Made by a program: the position numbers and the translations under genes. From UBA1858 sp964636225 (lineage in GTDB: Bacteria > Pseudomonadota > Gammaproteobacteria > UBA4575): DNA of 64,000 nt. The stretch's first letter is position 1, and each line of letters starts with the position of its first letter. The stretch covers positions 23,275-87,274 of the forward strand of contig CAZWQM010000007.1 in the NCBI GenBank assembly GCA_964636225.1, read 5' to 3'. Below are positions 25,722 to 35,022 of this stretch, piece by piece. The notes beneath the pieces were generated by a model that saw nothing but the letters and a program-made list of their open reading frames with translations, was not told the origin of the DNA and made no database searches.

Positions 25722-26465
25722 CTAGTTGCTTAAAGTGCGTCCTCCATCCACGGCGATAATTTGTCCTGTAATATAGTTCGCTGAATTGGTGAGAAACCAG
25801 ACAGTGTCCGCGATATCGGATGGCTGCCCCTCATGCTTTAATGCGGTGCGTTCAATAATTTCCTGATGCATGGGTTCGAACTCTTCAATTTCCGGCCACA
25901 TAATGGCGCCGGGAGAAATACCATTAACCCTGATATCAGGTGCCAGTTCGCGTGCCAGTGACTTAGTCAACATGGCAAGCCCGGCTTTGGCAATACAGTA
26001 AACTGTATAACCTTTTAGCGGACGATCCGAATGAATATCGACAATATTAATGATGCAGCCTTTTTGCGCAGCCAGTGACGAAGCCAATGACTTGCTCAGA
26101 AAGAGCGGAGCCTGAAGGTTAACACCGACTAAATCATTCCAATGTTGGAGGCTGATATCCTGAATGGGTGTAGGGTGAAAAGTGGAGGCATTGTTAACCA
26201 ATACATCAAGCCTTCCCCATGCGCCAAGTACCTGAGAAGTAAAATCATTCAGTTGATCAACTTTGAGTAAATTAAATGAAATGGTTCGCACGCTGTCTTT
26301 ACGCGCTGCATTCAGTTCACTCGCAATCGCGCTGGCGGCCTCATCAGAACCATTGTAGTGTAGTATCACGCGCAGACCTTCTGAGTGAAGTCGACGCACT
26401 ATTTCTGCGCCAATGCGTTTGGCTGACCCGGTCACCAGGGCAACACGATTAGCTGAATCATCCAT
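25722..26465 (-). CDS. Pteridine reductase (PTR1/FolM-like SDR)
   Basis: A 247-residue short-chain dehydrogenase. The cofactor motif is TGSAKRIG (12-19), the arginine-containing variant of pteridine reductases rather than the common TGxxxGIG. NNAS lies at 91-94, and the catalytic set is Asp143, Tyr156 and Lys160, where PTR1 also uses an aspartate instead of serine. It therefore probably reduces dihydro- or biopterins with NADPH and could support folate reduction. Location beside folB-folK strengthens this. Confidence 0.88.
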   Translation of the reverse strand: MDDSANRVALVTGSAKRIGAEIVRRLHSEGLRVILHYNGSDEAASAIASELNAARKDSVRTISFNLLKVDQLNDFTSQVLGAWGRLDVLVNNASTFHPTPIQDISLQHWNDLVGVNLQAPLFLSKSLASSLAAQKGCIINIVDIHSDRPLKGYTVYCIAKAGLAMLTKSLARELAPDIRVNGISPGAIMWPEIEEFEPMHQEIIERTALKHEGQPSDIADTVWFLTNSANYITGQIIAVDGGRTLSN

Positions 26466-26549
26466 AAATAATCCTGATGGTTAGATTTTTGATTAATGTA
26501 CCATATAGTTCGCTTGTATTTGACGTCGACTTGGATAGGGCAGTAATAA

Positions 26550-27719
26550 ATGAAACTTAAACTGCCTGCACCATCTGATGAAGAGTTACAGCGTAGTCAG
26601 CGTTGCCAACAGATTATTGTCGAAGAAATTCATCGTCATCAACGTCCGATGAATTTTGAGCGCTATATGCAGATATGTCTGTACGCCAGTCAGATAGGAT
26701 ATTATGAAAGTGGCAGTGATATATTTGGTCCTCAGGGTGATTTCACTACCAGCCCGGAAAGAAGTGAATTTTTTGCACATGCATTTGCAGCGCATATTAA
26801 AAACATAAAAGCACAAATAGGCGACTATTCGCTGATAGAAGTAGGCGCGGGAAGTGGCAAGTTTGCAGGTGATCTTATACGCGCACTGAAACACATCGCG
26901 TGTTTACCACAGCGTTATTATATTGTTGAAAAAAGTAGCGAATTAAAACGTCGTCAAAAAACATATTTGGCCGAGTATCAATCGATGTGTGAAATTGAGT
27001 GGATAGAGGCATTAGCTACGCCCGTTGATTGTGCCATTGTTATAGCAAATGAAGTCCTGGATGCATTGCCAGTTAAGCTATTAAGTGTAGAGCGAAATAA
27101 AATATATGAACGCTGTGTGAACGTAGGTGAAGACGGCGAATTGGAATTTGTGCAAGTTGAAGCCGAAGAGCCATTGTTTTCATTGATGCAAACAATGCTG
27201 CCAGAGTCGGTCTTGAATGAGGGTGATGGCACATACCACTGCGAAGTTAATCTGATATTGAATGACTTCATTCAGGAAATTGCTGCGTTTGTGAATAAGG
27301 GTATATTTTTTTATATCGACTATGGCTATGCTCGCCACGAGTACTATCATGAACAACGCACAATGGGGACTCTGATTTGTCACTACCGAAATAGTGCCAA
27401 TCAGCTGGCTCTGCTTTGGCCGGGTCTGCAGGATATTTCATGCAATGTAGACTTCACGGCCGTGGCTGAAGCCGGTGTGGAATGTGGATTAAATGTTGAA
27501 ATATACAGTACTCAGGGAAACTTTCTGCTGGCGAGTCATACGCTTGAAAATATCCTCGCGGATAATCAGGATCCGGTCAAACTGCAGCAACAGGCAGAAA
27601 TAAAAAGATTAATTATGCCTGCCGAAATGGGAGAACGGTTTCAGATTATTCTACTGAGCAAAAACATGGCGTTAGATTGTCACTCTTTGACTACGCGAAA
27701 TATGTTGCATCGTTTATAG
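26550..27719 (+). CDS. MidA/NDUFAF7-type SAM-dependent methyltransferase
   Basis: A 389-residue COG1565 protein. The family starts with a region like MQICLYASQIGYYESG and FGPQGDFTTSPE, followed by the SAM-binding LIEVGAGSGKFAGDLI (about residues 92-107) and ANEVLDALPVKL. In mitochondria the homologue methylates an arginine of complex I; the bacterial substrate is not established. The gene is followed by uppP after 9 bases. Confidence 0.88.
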   Translation: MKLKLPAPSDEELQRSQRCQQIIVEEIHRHQRPMNFERYMQICLYASQIGYYESGSDIFGPQGDFTTSPERSEFFAHAFAAHIKNIKAQIGDYSLIEVGAGSGKFAGDLIRALKHIACLPQRYYIVEKSSELKRRQKTYLAEYQSMCEIEWIEALATPVDCAIVIANEVLDALPVKLLSVERNKIYERCVNVGEDGELEFVQVEAEEPLFSLMQTMLPESVLNEGDGTYHCEVNLILNDFIQEIAAFVNKGIFFYIDYGYARHEYYHEQRTMGTLICHYRNSANQLALLWPGLQDISCNVDFTAVAEAGVECGLNVEIYSTQGNFLLASHTLENILADNQDPVKLQQQAEIKRLIMPAEMGERFQIILLSKNMALDCHSLTTRNMLHRL

Positions 27720-27728
27720 AGAAATAAA

Positions 27729-28520
27729 GTGGATTTAATACAGATCATTGCGTTGGGATTTATTCAGGGGCTGACAGAATTTTTGCCTGTTTCCAGTTCT
27801 GCCCATTTAGTACTGATTTCAATTTTTATGAGTTGGAAAGATCAGGGGCTATTGATGGATGTGGCCGCTCATGCAGGCAGCCTGGTCGCCGTGTTGTTTT
27901 ATTTCAGGAGAGAATTGATTGAGATGGCGCGCGCCTTGTTTAATCCAAAAGCAGCCCAGAATGAAGATACGATCCGGTTAATAATCGCAATTGTCATTGC
28001 AACCATTCCTATTGTTGTGGCGGGATTAATATTTGCTGACTTTATTGAACAATATTTACGCAGCGCGCACGTCATTGCAATAACTACACTAGTCTTTGCT
28101 TTATTCCTGGCTTATGCAGATAAGACTGGCCGACAGCTTCATGATGAATACAAGCTCTGCTGGAAAGCCATTCTTTTTATTGGATGTGCCCAGGTGTTTG
28201 CGTTGATTCCGGGAACATCGAGGTCGGGCGTCACCATGACCGCCGGACTTATGATCGGTTTAACTAAAGTAGCTGCCGCTCGTTTTTCATTTCTATTATC
28301 CATTCCAACCATTCTCGCGGCGATTGTATATAAGTCCACGCAACTGGTTACAACTCAAATACATATGGAACTGGGGCCGGCGCTGGGAGTTTTTGCTATA
28401 TCAGGCGTGGTTGCTTACTTTTGTATAGAGGCGTTTATTCGTCTGGTCAATATTGTGGGCATGATGCCGTTTGTCATTTATCGCCTTATTTTAGGTGTGC
28501 TGCTTTTTATTTTTATTTAG
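27729..28520 (+). CDS. uppP: Undecaprenyl-diphosphatase
   Basis: Integral membrane phosphatase recycling the lipid carrier for peptidoglycan; gives bacitracin tolerance. The 263-residue protein has the two conserved motifs QGLTEFLPVSSSAHL near the start and PGTSRSGVTM in the middle. It starts with GTG, nine bases after the methyltransferase gene. The C-terminus runs 8 bases into the convergent cca gene. Confidence 0.95.
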   Translation: MDLIQIIALGFIQGLTEFLPVSSSAHLVLISIFMSWKDQGLLMDVAAHAGSLVAVLFYFRRELIEMARALFNPKAAQNEDTIRLIIAIVIATIPIVVAGLIFADFIEQYLRSAHVIAITTLVFALFLAYADKTGRQLHDEYKLCWKAILFIGCAQVFALIPGTSRSGVTMTAGLMIGLTKVAAARFSFLLSIPTILAAIVYKSTQLVTTQIHMELGPALGVFAISGVVAYFCIEAFIRLVNIVGMMPFVIYRLILGVLLFIFI

Positions 28521-29661
28521 TACGAGAATTTTTCTGCTTTTCGTCAATAAGCTGTTTGCGTGCAGCAGCCAATGCTTCGCCTATTGCCCTACCTTCCAGC
28601 GTTTCGAGTTGTTGTGCGGATAGCTTAATCGAGTTTAATAGGGGAACCAGCTCAATTAAAAAATGTAATGACGAGTTATCTGGCAAATCGAACAGTGTCA
28701 CCATCTTACACATACAAGCAAGCAGATTCAGGCAGCGAGATTCGCGACGGAATGCATCCAGTTTATGCAGAAGGTCATAGATATCGTCGCTGTTTTGACT
28801 GAGTGACTGATGACAATCCAGAAAATAGCGAGTGGATAAAACACTCAGTTCCTGCAAATTGTTCGGGCATGCGAAACAGTGGTTAATTGCTTGTGGAGTG
28901 TTTGTATCAAAGCCTTTATCTGTATTACTGGCAAGCATCACCAGCCCAACATATCGGAATTCATAGTTATCAATATGCCTTAATTTGGCCAGATGTAATA
29001 AACCGCTTTTGTTTCCCAAGGCCGAATTCAGTTCGGCAGCAATTTTAGCTAATGCACCAGTCTGTAAAAGTACCAGAAAATAAATTTCAGGATTGGCTGT
29101 AGCCAGTGCAGATTGAGTCTCCCTCCAGACACGTTCTTTAGACAGCAGTTCTAACTCTCCGCTCTGACTTATTTCAGACATAAGTGCTAACGTGTCTGGT
29201 GCAATGGTAAAATTCAGGTGCCAGAAGCGTGCGGCAAAACGGGCGACACGAAGTACCCGCAGCGGGTCTTCAGAAAACGCTGGTGAAATATGGCGCAGAA
29301 TTCGATTTTTAATATCATCCAAGCCGCCATAAGGATCTGTTAAATTTCCATACTCATCCTGAGCAATGGCGTTGATGGTTAAATCACGTCTCTGTAGATC
29401 TTCTTGCAAGGTAATCTCAGGCGAGCTAAACACCTCAAAGCCAGTGTGTCCTTTAGCGGATTTGCGCTCTGTGCGTGCAAGCGCATATTCCTCAGCTGTT
29501 TCTGAATGTAAAAACACTGGAAAATCTTTACCTACTTGTCGAAAGCCCAGGTCAAGCATTTCTTCAGGCGTGGAACCAACTACTACCCAGTCCTTCTCGT
29601 GGACTGGTAGACTTAATAATCGGTCACGCACCGCGCCACCAACTAGATACTTTTGCATCAT
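28513..29661 (-). CDS. cca: CCA-adding tRNA nucleotidyltransferase
   Basis: Adds or repairs the 3'-CCA end of tRNA. The 382-residue protein has the nucleotidyltransferase start KYLVGGAVRDRLL, the EKDWVVVG segment holding the metal-binding region, RRDLTINAIA, and EDPLRVLRVARFAARF, the class II bacterial pattern. The C-terminal half lacks a recognisable HD-phosphohydrolase motif, so the extra phosphatase activity of E. coli Cca is probably absent. A second methionine (29658) is an equally good start. Confidence 0.93.
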   Translation of the reverse strand: MMQKYLVGGAVRDRLLSLPVHEKDWVVVGSTPEEMLDLGFRQVGKDFPVFLHSETAEEYALARTERKSAKGHTGFEVFSSPEITLQEDLQRRDLTINAIAQDEYGNLTDPYGGLDDIKNRILRHISPAFSEDPLRVLRVARFAARFWHLNFTIAPDTLALMSEISQSGELELLSKERVWRETQSALATANPEIYFLVLLQTGALAKIAAELNSALGNKSGLLHLAKLRHIDNYEFRYVGLVMLASNTDKGFDTNTPQAINHCFACPNNLQELSVLSTRYFLDCHQSLSQNSDDIYDLLHKLDAFRRESRCLNLLACMCKMVTLFDLPDNSSLHFLIELVPLLNSIKLSAQQLETLEGRAIGEALAAARKQLIDEKQKNSRTK

Positions 29662-29678
29662 TTACTGTTTACTATACC

Positions 29679-30758
29679 GTGTTTGATAAAGGCATTCTAA
29701 CCCGAATAATTATCATCAGCAGTTTGTTGCTGCTAAATGCATGTTCATCCATCTCATATCTTGCGCATACAAGCAGTGGTCACTTAAGGCTAATGAGTGA
29801 TCGTCAGTCTATTGAGCATTTAATCGAAAGTAAAAGCCTGGATGAAACACAACGGGAAAAATTTAAGCGCGTATTGGAAATGCGTGACTTTGCTACGCGG
29901 GAATTGTTACTGCCGGACAATAAAAGTTATACCAGCTATGTAGACGTTAAACGTGACAATGTCAGTTTCGCCGTCTTCGCCACACCGGAGCTTTCGCTGC
30001 GTGCTAAAACCTGGTGTTTCTGGATTGTCGGTTGTGTGCCTTACAGAGGGTACTTTGAGCAATCCAAAGCGGAACAGTTTGCGCAGCAGCTGATTGATCA
30101 GCAACTCGATGTTTATATTGCACCTATTCCTGCGTATTCAACCCTGGGCTGGTTTAGCGACCCGGTGTTAAGCACCATGCTGAATAGAGGCGAACGAGTG
30201 GCTGCAGAATATATTTTTCATGAATTGGCGCATCAGAAAATGTATATAGAAAATGACGCTGAATTCAATGAAGCTTTTGCTACTGCGCTAGCCAGAATAG
30301 GTGTTTTAAGATGGATGGAGTCGGAGAATAAATCTGAGGAAAAACAGCAGTACCTGAAATCAATACAGCAAAAGCAGCAGTTATATCCGTTGATAAATCA
30401 ATTGCGAGAACAGTTAACCAGGATATATGCCTTAAGTGCAAGTCGAGAGGAAAAACTGCGTCAGAAGCAGGCTGCGTTTTCGCATTACAAGCAAACGGTA
30501 GAGACTAAAATCAGTCACTGGCCTCACGCGCAAGTATACAGGCAATGGCTGCTGAAGGATTTGAACAATGCCAAATTAAATGCGTTTTCAACCTACCAGG
30601 CGCAAGTACCAGATTTCATGGCGTTGTTTGAAAACTGCGAAGAGAAGTTAATCGACTTTTACAGAGTGGTAGAGGCAAGTAAAAAGTTAAATAAACAGCA
30701 GCGCACAGACTTTTTACAAAATCATCAGTGCGTACTGGCAGAAAATGGGCAAGATTAA
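29679..30758 (+). CDS. Lipoprotein, predicted zinc aminopeptidase (COG4324 type)
   Basis: A 359-residue protein with a lipoprotein signal (lipobox LNAC, Cys22) and a zinc metallopeptidase motif HELAH (H181, E182, H185), followed by a family glutamate in NEAFATALARIG. COG4324 proteins are annotated as predicted aminopeptidases. I place the start at the GTG 29679; the open frame extends upstream to 29475 but that part overlaps cca and has no signal peptide. The C-terminal part is helical and rich in Gln and Lys. Divergent from cca, convergent on the next gene. Confidence 0.82.
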   Translation: MFDKGILTRIIIISSLLLLNACSSISYLAHTSSGHLRLMSDRQSIEHLIESKSLDETQREKFKRVLEMRDFATRELLLPDNKSYTSYVDVKRDNVSFAVFATPELSLRAKTWCFWIVGCVPYRGYFEQSKAEQFAQQLIDQQLDVYIAPIPAYSTLGWFSDPVLSTMLNRGERVAAEYIFHELAHQKMYIENDAEFNEAFATALARIGVLRWMESENKSEEKQQYLKSIQQKQQLYPLINQLREQLTRIYALSASREEKLRQKQAAFSHYKQTVETKISHWPHAQVYRQWLLKDLNNAKLNAFSTYQAQVPDFMALFENCEEKLIDFYRVVEASKKLNKQQRTDFLQNHQCVLAENGQD

Positions 30759-31657
30759 CTTCGGCCTAGATATGTGGGTGCAATAGCCTGTAAGGAGGTT
30801 GAGCAGGGTTCCCCTTGGCTACACACGCTATCCAGCTTTAATGAATTAAAATTATCCACAGAAAAAGGCTTGCCTGGCAGGCGTTCAAAAACAGTTGCCT
30901 GAAGTTGTGATAAGTATTGCGGCAATGAGACAACAACACGTCTATAGCCACAGATGGCTGCGGTGTATTGTACTAGCTCTTTCAAAGTGTAAATATTAGG
31001 GCCGCACAGCTCAAACGATTGGTTAAATGTTGTTTTATCGTCAATTGCAGCGACGAATTTTTTCGCAACGTCTCCAACATAAACCGGAGCAAAACGGCTA
31101 TTTGCGCAGGCCAGCGGGAACACTCCCGGAACCGACTTCACTAAGCCCGCAAACCGGTTTAAAAAACTGTCTCCTTCACCAAATATGACAGATGGCTTGA
31201 ATATCGTGTAATCCAGATGTTCGTCAGAAAATGTTTTTATATAATTTTCAGCTTTGCCCTTGCTGCGCAAATAATGACTGGGCGCATCGGGATGCGCATT
31301 GAGCGCACTCATTTGAAGCAGTCTAGGAATTCTGCATTTTTCACAGGCATTTAACGCGTTTCGAGTAATTCCTACGTGTACATCCTGAAATTCTTTACCG
31401 TCGTTTCCTTTTTCATTGAGGATTCCTATCAGGTTGATGAGTGCATGACAGTCAGTTAACTCTCTGGACAGAGTGTTGGACTGATAATCCATGACCTGAA
31501 TGATGGAAAGCGCAGGCAATACTTTAAGATGACGACATTTTTCAGCATTGCGTGTAAGCAGTCGTACGGAGTAGCCTGCGGTGATTAATTGGCCACATAA
31601 CTCACTGCCAACAAAACCGCTGCCCCCTAAAATTCCGATTAATCCTTTATTTTTCAT
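30755..31657 (-). CDS. NAD(P)-binding NDUFA9-like protein
   Basis: A 300-residue extended SDR-like protein of the complex I NDUFA9 type. It has the N-terminal nucleotide motif GILGGSGFVGSELC (about 8-21), the segment NLIGIL and LQMSALNAHPDAPSHYLRSKGKAE with the degenerate active-site Tyr-Lys. In bacteria these proteins are annotated as NAD-dependent epimerases or complex I-related proteins. A catalytic role is uncertain. Its stop overlaps the lipoprotein gene by four bases (TTAA). Confidence 0.85.
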   Translation of the reverse strand: MKNKGLIGILGGSGFVGSELCGQLITAGYSVRLLTRNAEKCRHLKVLPALSIIQVMDYQSNTLSRELTDCHALINLIGILNEKGNDGKEFQDVHVGITRNALNACEKCRIPRLLQMSALNAHPDAPSHYLRSKGKAENYIKTFSDEHLDYTIFKPSVIFGEGDSFLNRFAGLVKSVPGVFPLACANSRFAPVYVGDVAKKFVAAIDDKTTFNQSFELCGPNIYTLKELVQYTAAICGYRRVVVSLPQYLSQLQATVFERLPGKPFSVDNFNSLKLDSVCSQGEPCSTSLQAIAPTYLGRS

Positions 31658-31809
31658 AACTTGGCAGTATAACTTGGTATTCAGCCACTGATCTGTGAAG
31701 AGTCACGAACTGTATAGTTAAATCTAAGCTTGTTTTCATGAATAATATGCGTTTAATATACTATTAAATACTAATAAAGTCTGAAAAAATTACTCAGGAG
31801 CGTTCATAA

Positions 31810-32136
31810 GTGAGTGACCATATCACGCACATTACAGATTCATCATTTGAAGAAGAAGTATTACAAAGCAGTTTACCGGTATTGGTAGACTACTGGGCCG
31901 AGTGGTGTGGCCCATGTAAAATGATTGCACCGATACTTGATGAAATTGCTGCGGATTACGAAGGTAAATTAAAGATTGCAAAACTTAATATTGATGATAA
32001 TCCCGCGACACCACCTAAGTTTGGTATCCGTGGTATACCGACGCTGATGATCTTCAAAGGTGGTAATGTGCAGTCTACCAAAGTCGGCGCATTATCCAAG
32101 TCCCAGTTAACGGCGTTTATAGATCAGAGTATTTAA
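31810..32136 (+). CDS. trxA: Thioredoxin
   Basis: Cytosolic disulfide reductase. The 108-residue protein has the active-site WCGPCK (C33, C36), VDYWAEWCG, and the cis-proline loop GIRGIPTL. It starts with GTG and has an upstream AGGAG ribosome site. It precedes rho, a widespread order. Confidence 0.97.
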   Translation: MSDHITHITDSSFEEEVLQSSLPVLVDYWAEWCGPCKMIAPILDEIAADYEGKLKIAKLNIDDNPATPPKFGIRGIPTLMIFKGGNVQSTKVGALSKSQLTAFIDQSI

Positions 32137-32149
32137 AATTCAGACTGGT

Positions 32150-32173
32150 GGGCGCTAAATATACTAGACGCCC
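32150..32173 (+). terminator. Probable terminator after trxA
   Basis: GGGCGCTA pairs with TAG-A-CGCCC around a short AT-rich loop, giving an eight-pair stem with one bulged A, followed by TTAAAAATT. It lies 14 bases after the trxA stop. The A bulge and weak T-tract make it moderate. Confidence 0.5.
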
Positions 32174-32409
32174 TTAAAAATTAGTGCTAACTTGAAGGGC
32201 ATACGCTATTTCATAGCGCCTTGCCAAAGACCGATTTCAAAATAATACGTTAAGAAAACAGCATTTCTGTCGCATAAAGAACCGGCCAGACTCGGCAAGT
32301 AACAAAATTCCTAGCTTTAAATGACACATACGTTCGTTTGAGCTCGTTCAATAAAAATTTCCTTAAGTATTTTTCCAATTAATTTCACCATAAAAGCAAA
32401 ACCGGACTC

Positions 32410-33666
32410 ATGAATCTCACCGAACTTAAAGTTAAATCCGCCGCCGAGCTCGTTGAGCTGGCCGGTACAATGGGCATTGATAATATCGCTCGTATGCGCA
32501 AGCAGGACATTATTTTCACAATCTTAAAAGCGCATGCAAAAAGTGGTGAAGATATCTTTGGTGATGGCGTTCTGGAGATACTGCAGGATGGATTCGGTTT
32601 TCTTCGTTCTGCCGACTGTTCCTATCTGGCAGGACCGGACGATATTTATGTATCTCCAAGCCAAATAAGACGATTTGGTTTGCGTACCGGTGATACGGTC
32701 GCTGGAAAGATTCGCCCACCTAAAGACAGCGAGCGATATTTTGCCTTGCTTAAGGTAGATAAGATTAATTTCGATACGCCGGAAAACGCCAAAACCAAAG
32801 TTCTTTTTGAAAACCTGACACCATTACACCCGGATGAAATGCTCAAGCTGGAACGCGGTAATGGGAGTACAGAAGATATTACAGCGCGTATCATTGATGT
32901 GTGTGCACCGATAGGAAAAGGACAGCGGGGTTTGGTTGTTTCACCACCCAAGGCGGGGAAAACAATCATGATTCAGAATATTGCCCAGAGTATTACCGCC
33001 AATCATCCTGAATGTTACCTGATTGTATTGCTGATAGATGAACGCCCGGAAGAAGTCACCGAGATGCAGCGCATGGTGCAGGGTGAAGTAGTTTCCAGTA
33101 CCTTTGATGAACCGGCCAGCCGACATGTGCAAGTGGCAGAAATGGTCATAGAAAAGGCCAAGCGTCTGGTTGAACATAAACGTGATGTGGTCATTCTGCT
33201 GGACTCAATTACTCGATTAGCCAGGGCCTATAACACTGTGGCGCCGTCTTCAGGCAAAGTCTTATCGGGGGGGGTTGAAGCCAATGCGCTAAACCGACCC
33301 AAGCGCTTTTTTGGTGCTGCGCGAAATATTGAAGAGGGTGGAAGTTTGACTATTCTGGCCACTGCGTTAATCGATACCGGCTCCAAAATGGACGAAGTGA
33401 TTTACGAAGAATTCAAAGGTACCGGCAATATGGAGATTCATCTGGATCGTCGTGTGGCTGAGAAGCGAATTTATCCTTCTATGAACATCAATCGCTCAGG
33501 CACTCGACGCGAAGAATTACTTATTGAACCTGAGGTGCTGCAGAAGATGTGGATTCTAAGAAAATTCCTGCACTCTATGGACGAAATCGAAGCGATGGAA
33601 TTCATGCTGGCGCGTATGCAGGCAAGCAAAAACAATATCGAATTCTTTGAGGCCATGAAAAGGTAG
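32410..33666 (+). CDS. rho: Transcription termination factor Rho
   Basis: Hexameric RNA helicase ending transcripts. The 418-residue protein has the N-terminal Rho domain (LTELKVKSAAELVELAG), the RNA-binding GDGVLEILQDGFGFLRS, Walker A PPKAGKT (about 180-186) and VILLDSITRLARAYN. The length equals the usual one. The 273-base leader between trxA and rho is compatible with autoregulation known for this gene, but no specific element is proven here. Confidence 0.98.
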   Translation: MNLTELKVKSAAELVELAGTMGIDNIARMRKQDIIFTILKAHAKSGEDIFGDGVLEILQDGFGFLRSADCSYLAGPDDIYVSPSQIRRFGLRTGDTVAGKIRPPKDSERYFALLKVDKINFDTPENAKTKVLFENLTPLHPDEMLKLERGNGSTEDITARIIDVCAPIGKGQRGLVVSPPKAGKTIMIQNIAQSITANHPECYLIVLLIDERPEEVTEMQRMVQGEVVSSTFDEPASRHVQVAEMVIEKAKRLVEHKRDVVILLDSITRLARAYNTVAPSSGKVLSGGVEANALNRPKRFFGAARNIEEGGSLTILATALIDTGSKMDEVIYEEFKGTGNMEIHLDRRVAEKRIYPSMNINRSGTRREELLIEPEVLQKMWILRKFLHSMDEIEAMEFMLARMQASKNNIEFFEAMKR

Positions 33667-33683
33667 AAGAGAAAGGATAATAA

Positions 33684-33717
33684 GCTGCGATAAATTATTA
33701 CTATAATTTATCGCAGC
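33684..33717. terminator. Bidirectional terminator between rho and purD
   Basis: A perfect 15-base inverted repeat GCTGCGATAAATTAT / ATAATTTATCGCAGC with loop TACT lies in the 65-base gap between the convergent genes. A T-rich stretch follows on the plus strand. Confidence 0.85.
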
Positions 33718-33731
33718 CAGATTGTTTTGTT

Positions 33732-35009
33732 TTACTGAATGGCCTTAAAACCAATGTCGTCCCGATAATAAACATCTTTCCAGTGAATTGCTTTGACTCC
33801 TTGATAGGCGTTTTCCTGTGCAGAACGAATATCGTCTCCCAAAGCGGTAACACATAATACTCGACCACCTGAGGTGATAATGCCCTCATCGCCGAGTACG
33901 GTTCCAGCATGAAAGACTTTAGTGTCGCGAGTGTCAATGTTGTCTAAACCTTTAATCACAGCACCTTTGGCATAATCAAAAGGATAACCTCCCGCAGCCA
34001 TAACAACACCCAAAGCCGTTTGCGGATTCCACTCCAGGGCCATGGGTTTTAATTCATGTCGTGCCGCATCCCAACATAATTGGGAGAGATCGCTGTTAAG
34101 GCGCATCAAAATGGGTTGGGTTTCCGGGTCACCAAAGCGACAGTTAAACTCCAATACTTTGGGTTCACCCTGTGGAGTAATCATTAACCCGGCATATAAA
34201 AAACCCTGGTAAGGATGGCCTTCATTAATAAATCCCTGCACAGTCGGTTGAATCACTTGTTCAATAATTTTTTCATGCAGATCCGCAGTCACTAGAGGTG
34301 CGGGTGAATACGCTCCCATTCCTCCAGTGTTGGGTCCCAGATCACCATTGTCACGTGCTTTATGATCTTGCGAGCTGGCAAGAGGAATCACTGTGAAGTG
34401 ATCAACCATACAGATAAAGCTGACTTCTTCACCTTGAATAAACTCTTCTACTACAATTTTTCTACCGGCATCGCCATGCGCAGCATCCACCATCATTGCT
34501 TCTACGGCTTCAGCGGCTTGAGCCAGGTCTTGCGCAATAACAACTCCCTTACCTGCCGCCAGGCCATCAGCTTTGATGACAATCGGGAATGACTGGCTGG
34601 ATAAATAATTTATTGCCTGGGCAACCTCCGTAAATTCCTGATAGCTTGCTGTGGGTATACCGCAACGCTGCATAAAATGTTTGGCAAAGCTCTTAGAGCC
34701 TTCCAGTTGAGCGTTGTATTGTTTGGGACCAAAAATGGTCAATCCTTCAGACGTGAACCGGTCAACAATACCGGCAACCAAAGGTGCTTCAGGGCCAACA
34801 ACGGTTAATTCAATCTGATGTTCGCGGACAAAAGTAATAAGGCTTTCAATATCTTCGCTGGAAATAGCGACATTCTCTATGCCTGCTTCCAGAGCGGTTC
34901 CGGCGTTTCCGGGTGCTACATAAACTTTTTCAGTATTCGGAGACTGCATAAATTTCCAAGCCAAGGCATGCTCCCGGCCTCCATTGCCCACCACTAAAAT
35001 ATTTTTCAT
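33732..35009 (-). CDS. purD: Phosphoribosylamine-glycine ligase
   Basis: Second step of purine synthesis (GAR synthetase). The 425-residue ATP-grasp protein starts MKNILVVGNGGREHALAWK and has VVKADGLAAGKGV-like VIKADGLAAGKGVVIA and FLYAGLMIT. I place the start at 35009 because the family begins at this motif; an ATG 12 codons earlier is in frame. It is the last gene of the long minus-strand series and shares purine function with purH. Confidence 0.96.
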   Translation of the reverse strand: MKNILVVGNGGREHALAWKFMQSPNTEKVYVAPGNAGTALEAGIENVAISSEDIESLITFVREHQIELTVVGPEAPLVAGIVDRFTSEGLTIFGPKQYNAQLEGSKSFAKHFMQRCGIPTASYQEFTEVAQAINYLSSQSFPIVIKADGLAAGKGVVIAQDLAQAAEAVEAMMVDAAHGDAGRKIVVEEFIQGEEVSFICMVDHFTVIPLASSQDHKARDNGDLGPNTGGMGAYSPAPLVTADLHEKIIEQVIQPTVQGFINEGHPYQGFLYAGLMITPQGEPKVLEFNCRFGDPETQPILMRLNSDLSQLCWDAARHELKPMALEWNPQTALGVVMAAGGYPFDYAKGAVIKGLDNIDTRDTKVFHAGTVLGDEGIITSGGRVLCVTALGDDIRSAQENAYQGVKAIHWKDVYYRDDIGFKAIQ

Positions 35010-35022
35010 AAGTATCTCTGAC

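Noticed and set aside
29475..29678. Upstream extension of the lipoprotein peptidase frame
   Set aside because: Lies antisense to cca; the clear lipoprotein signal begins at 29679, so the longer start would bury it inside the protein.
32180..32191. TTAGTGCTAAC near the trxA end, similar to a CIRCE half-site
   Set aside because: Only one half-site is approximated and no opposite arm at 9 bases spacing is present; not a CIRCE operator.
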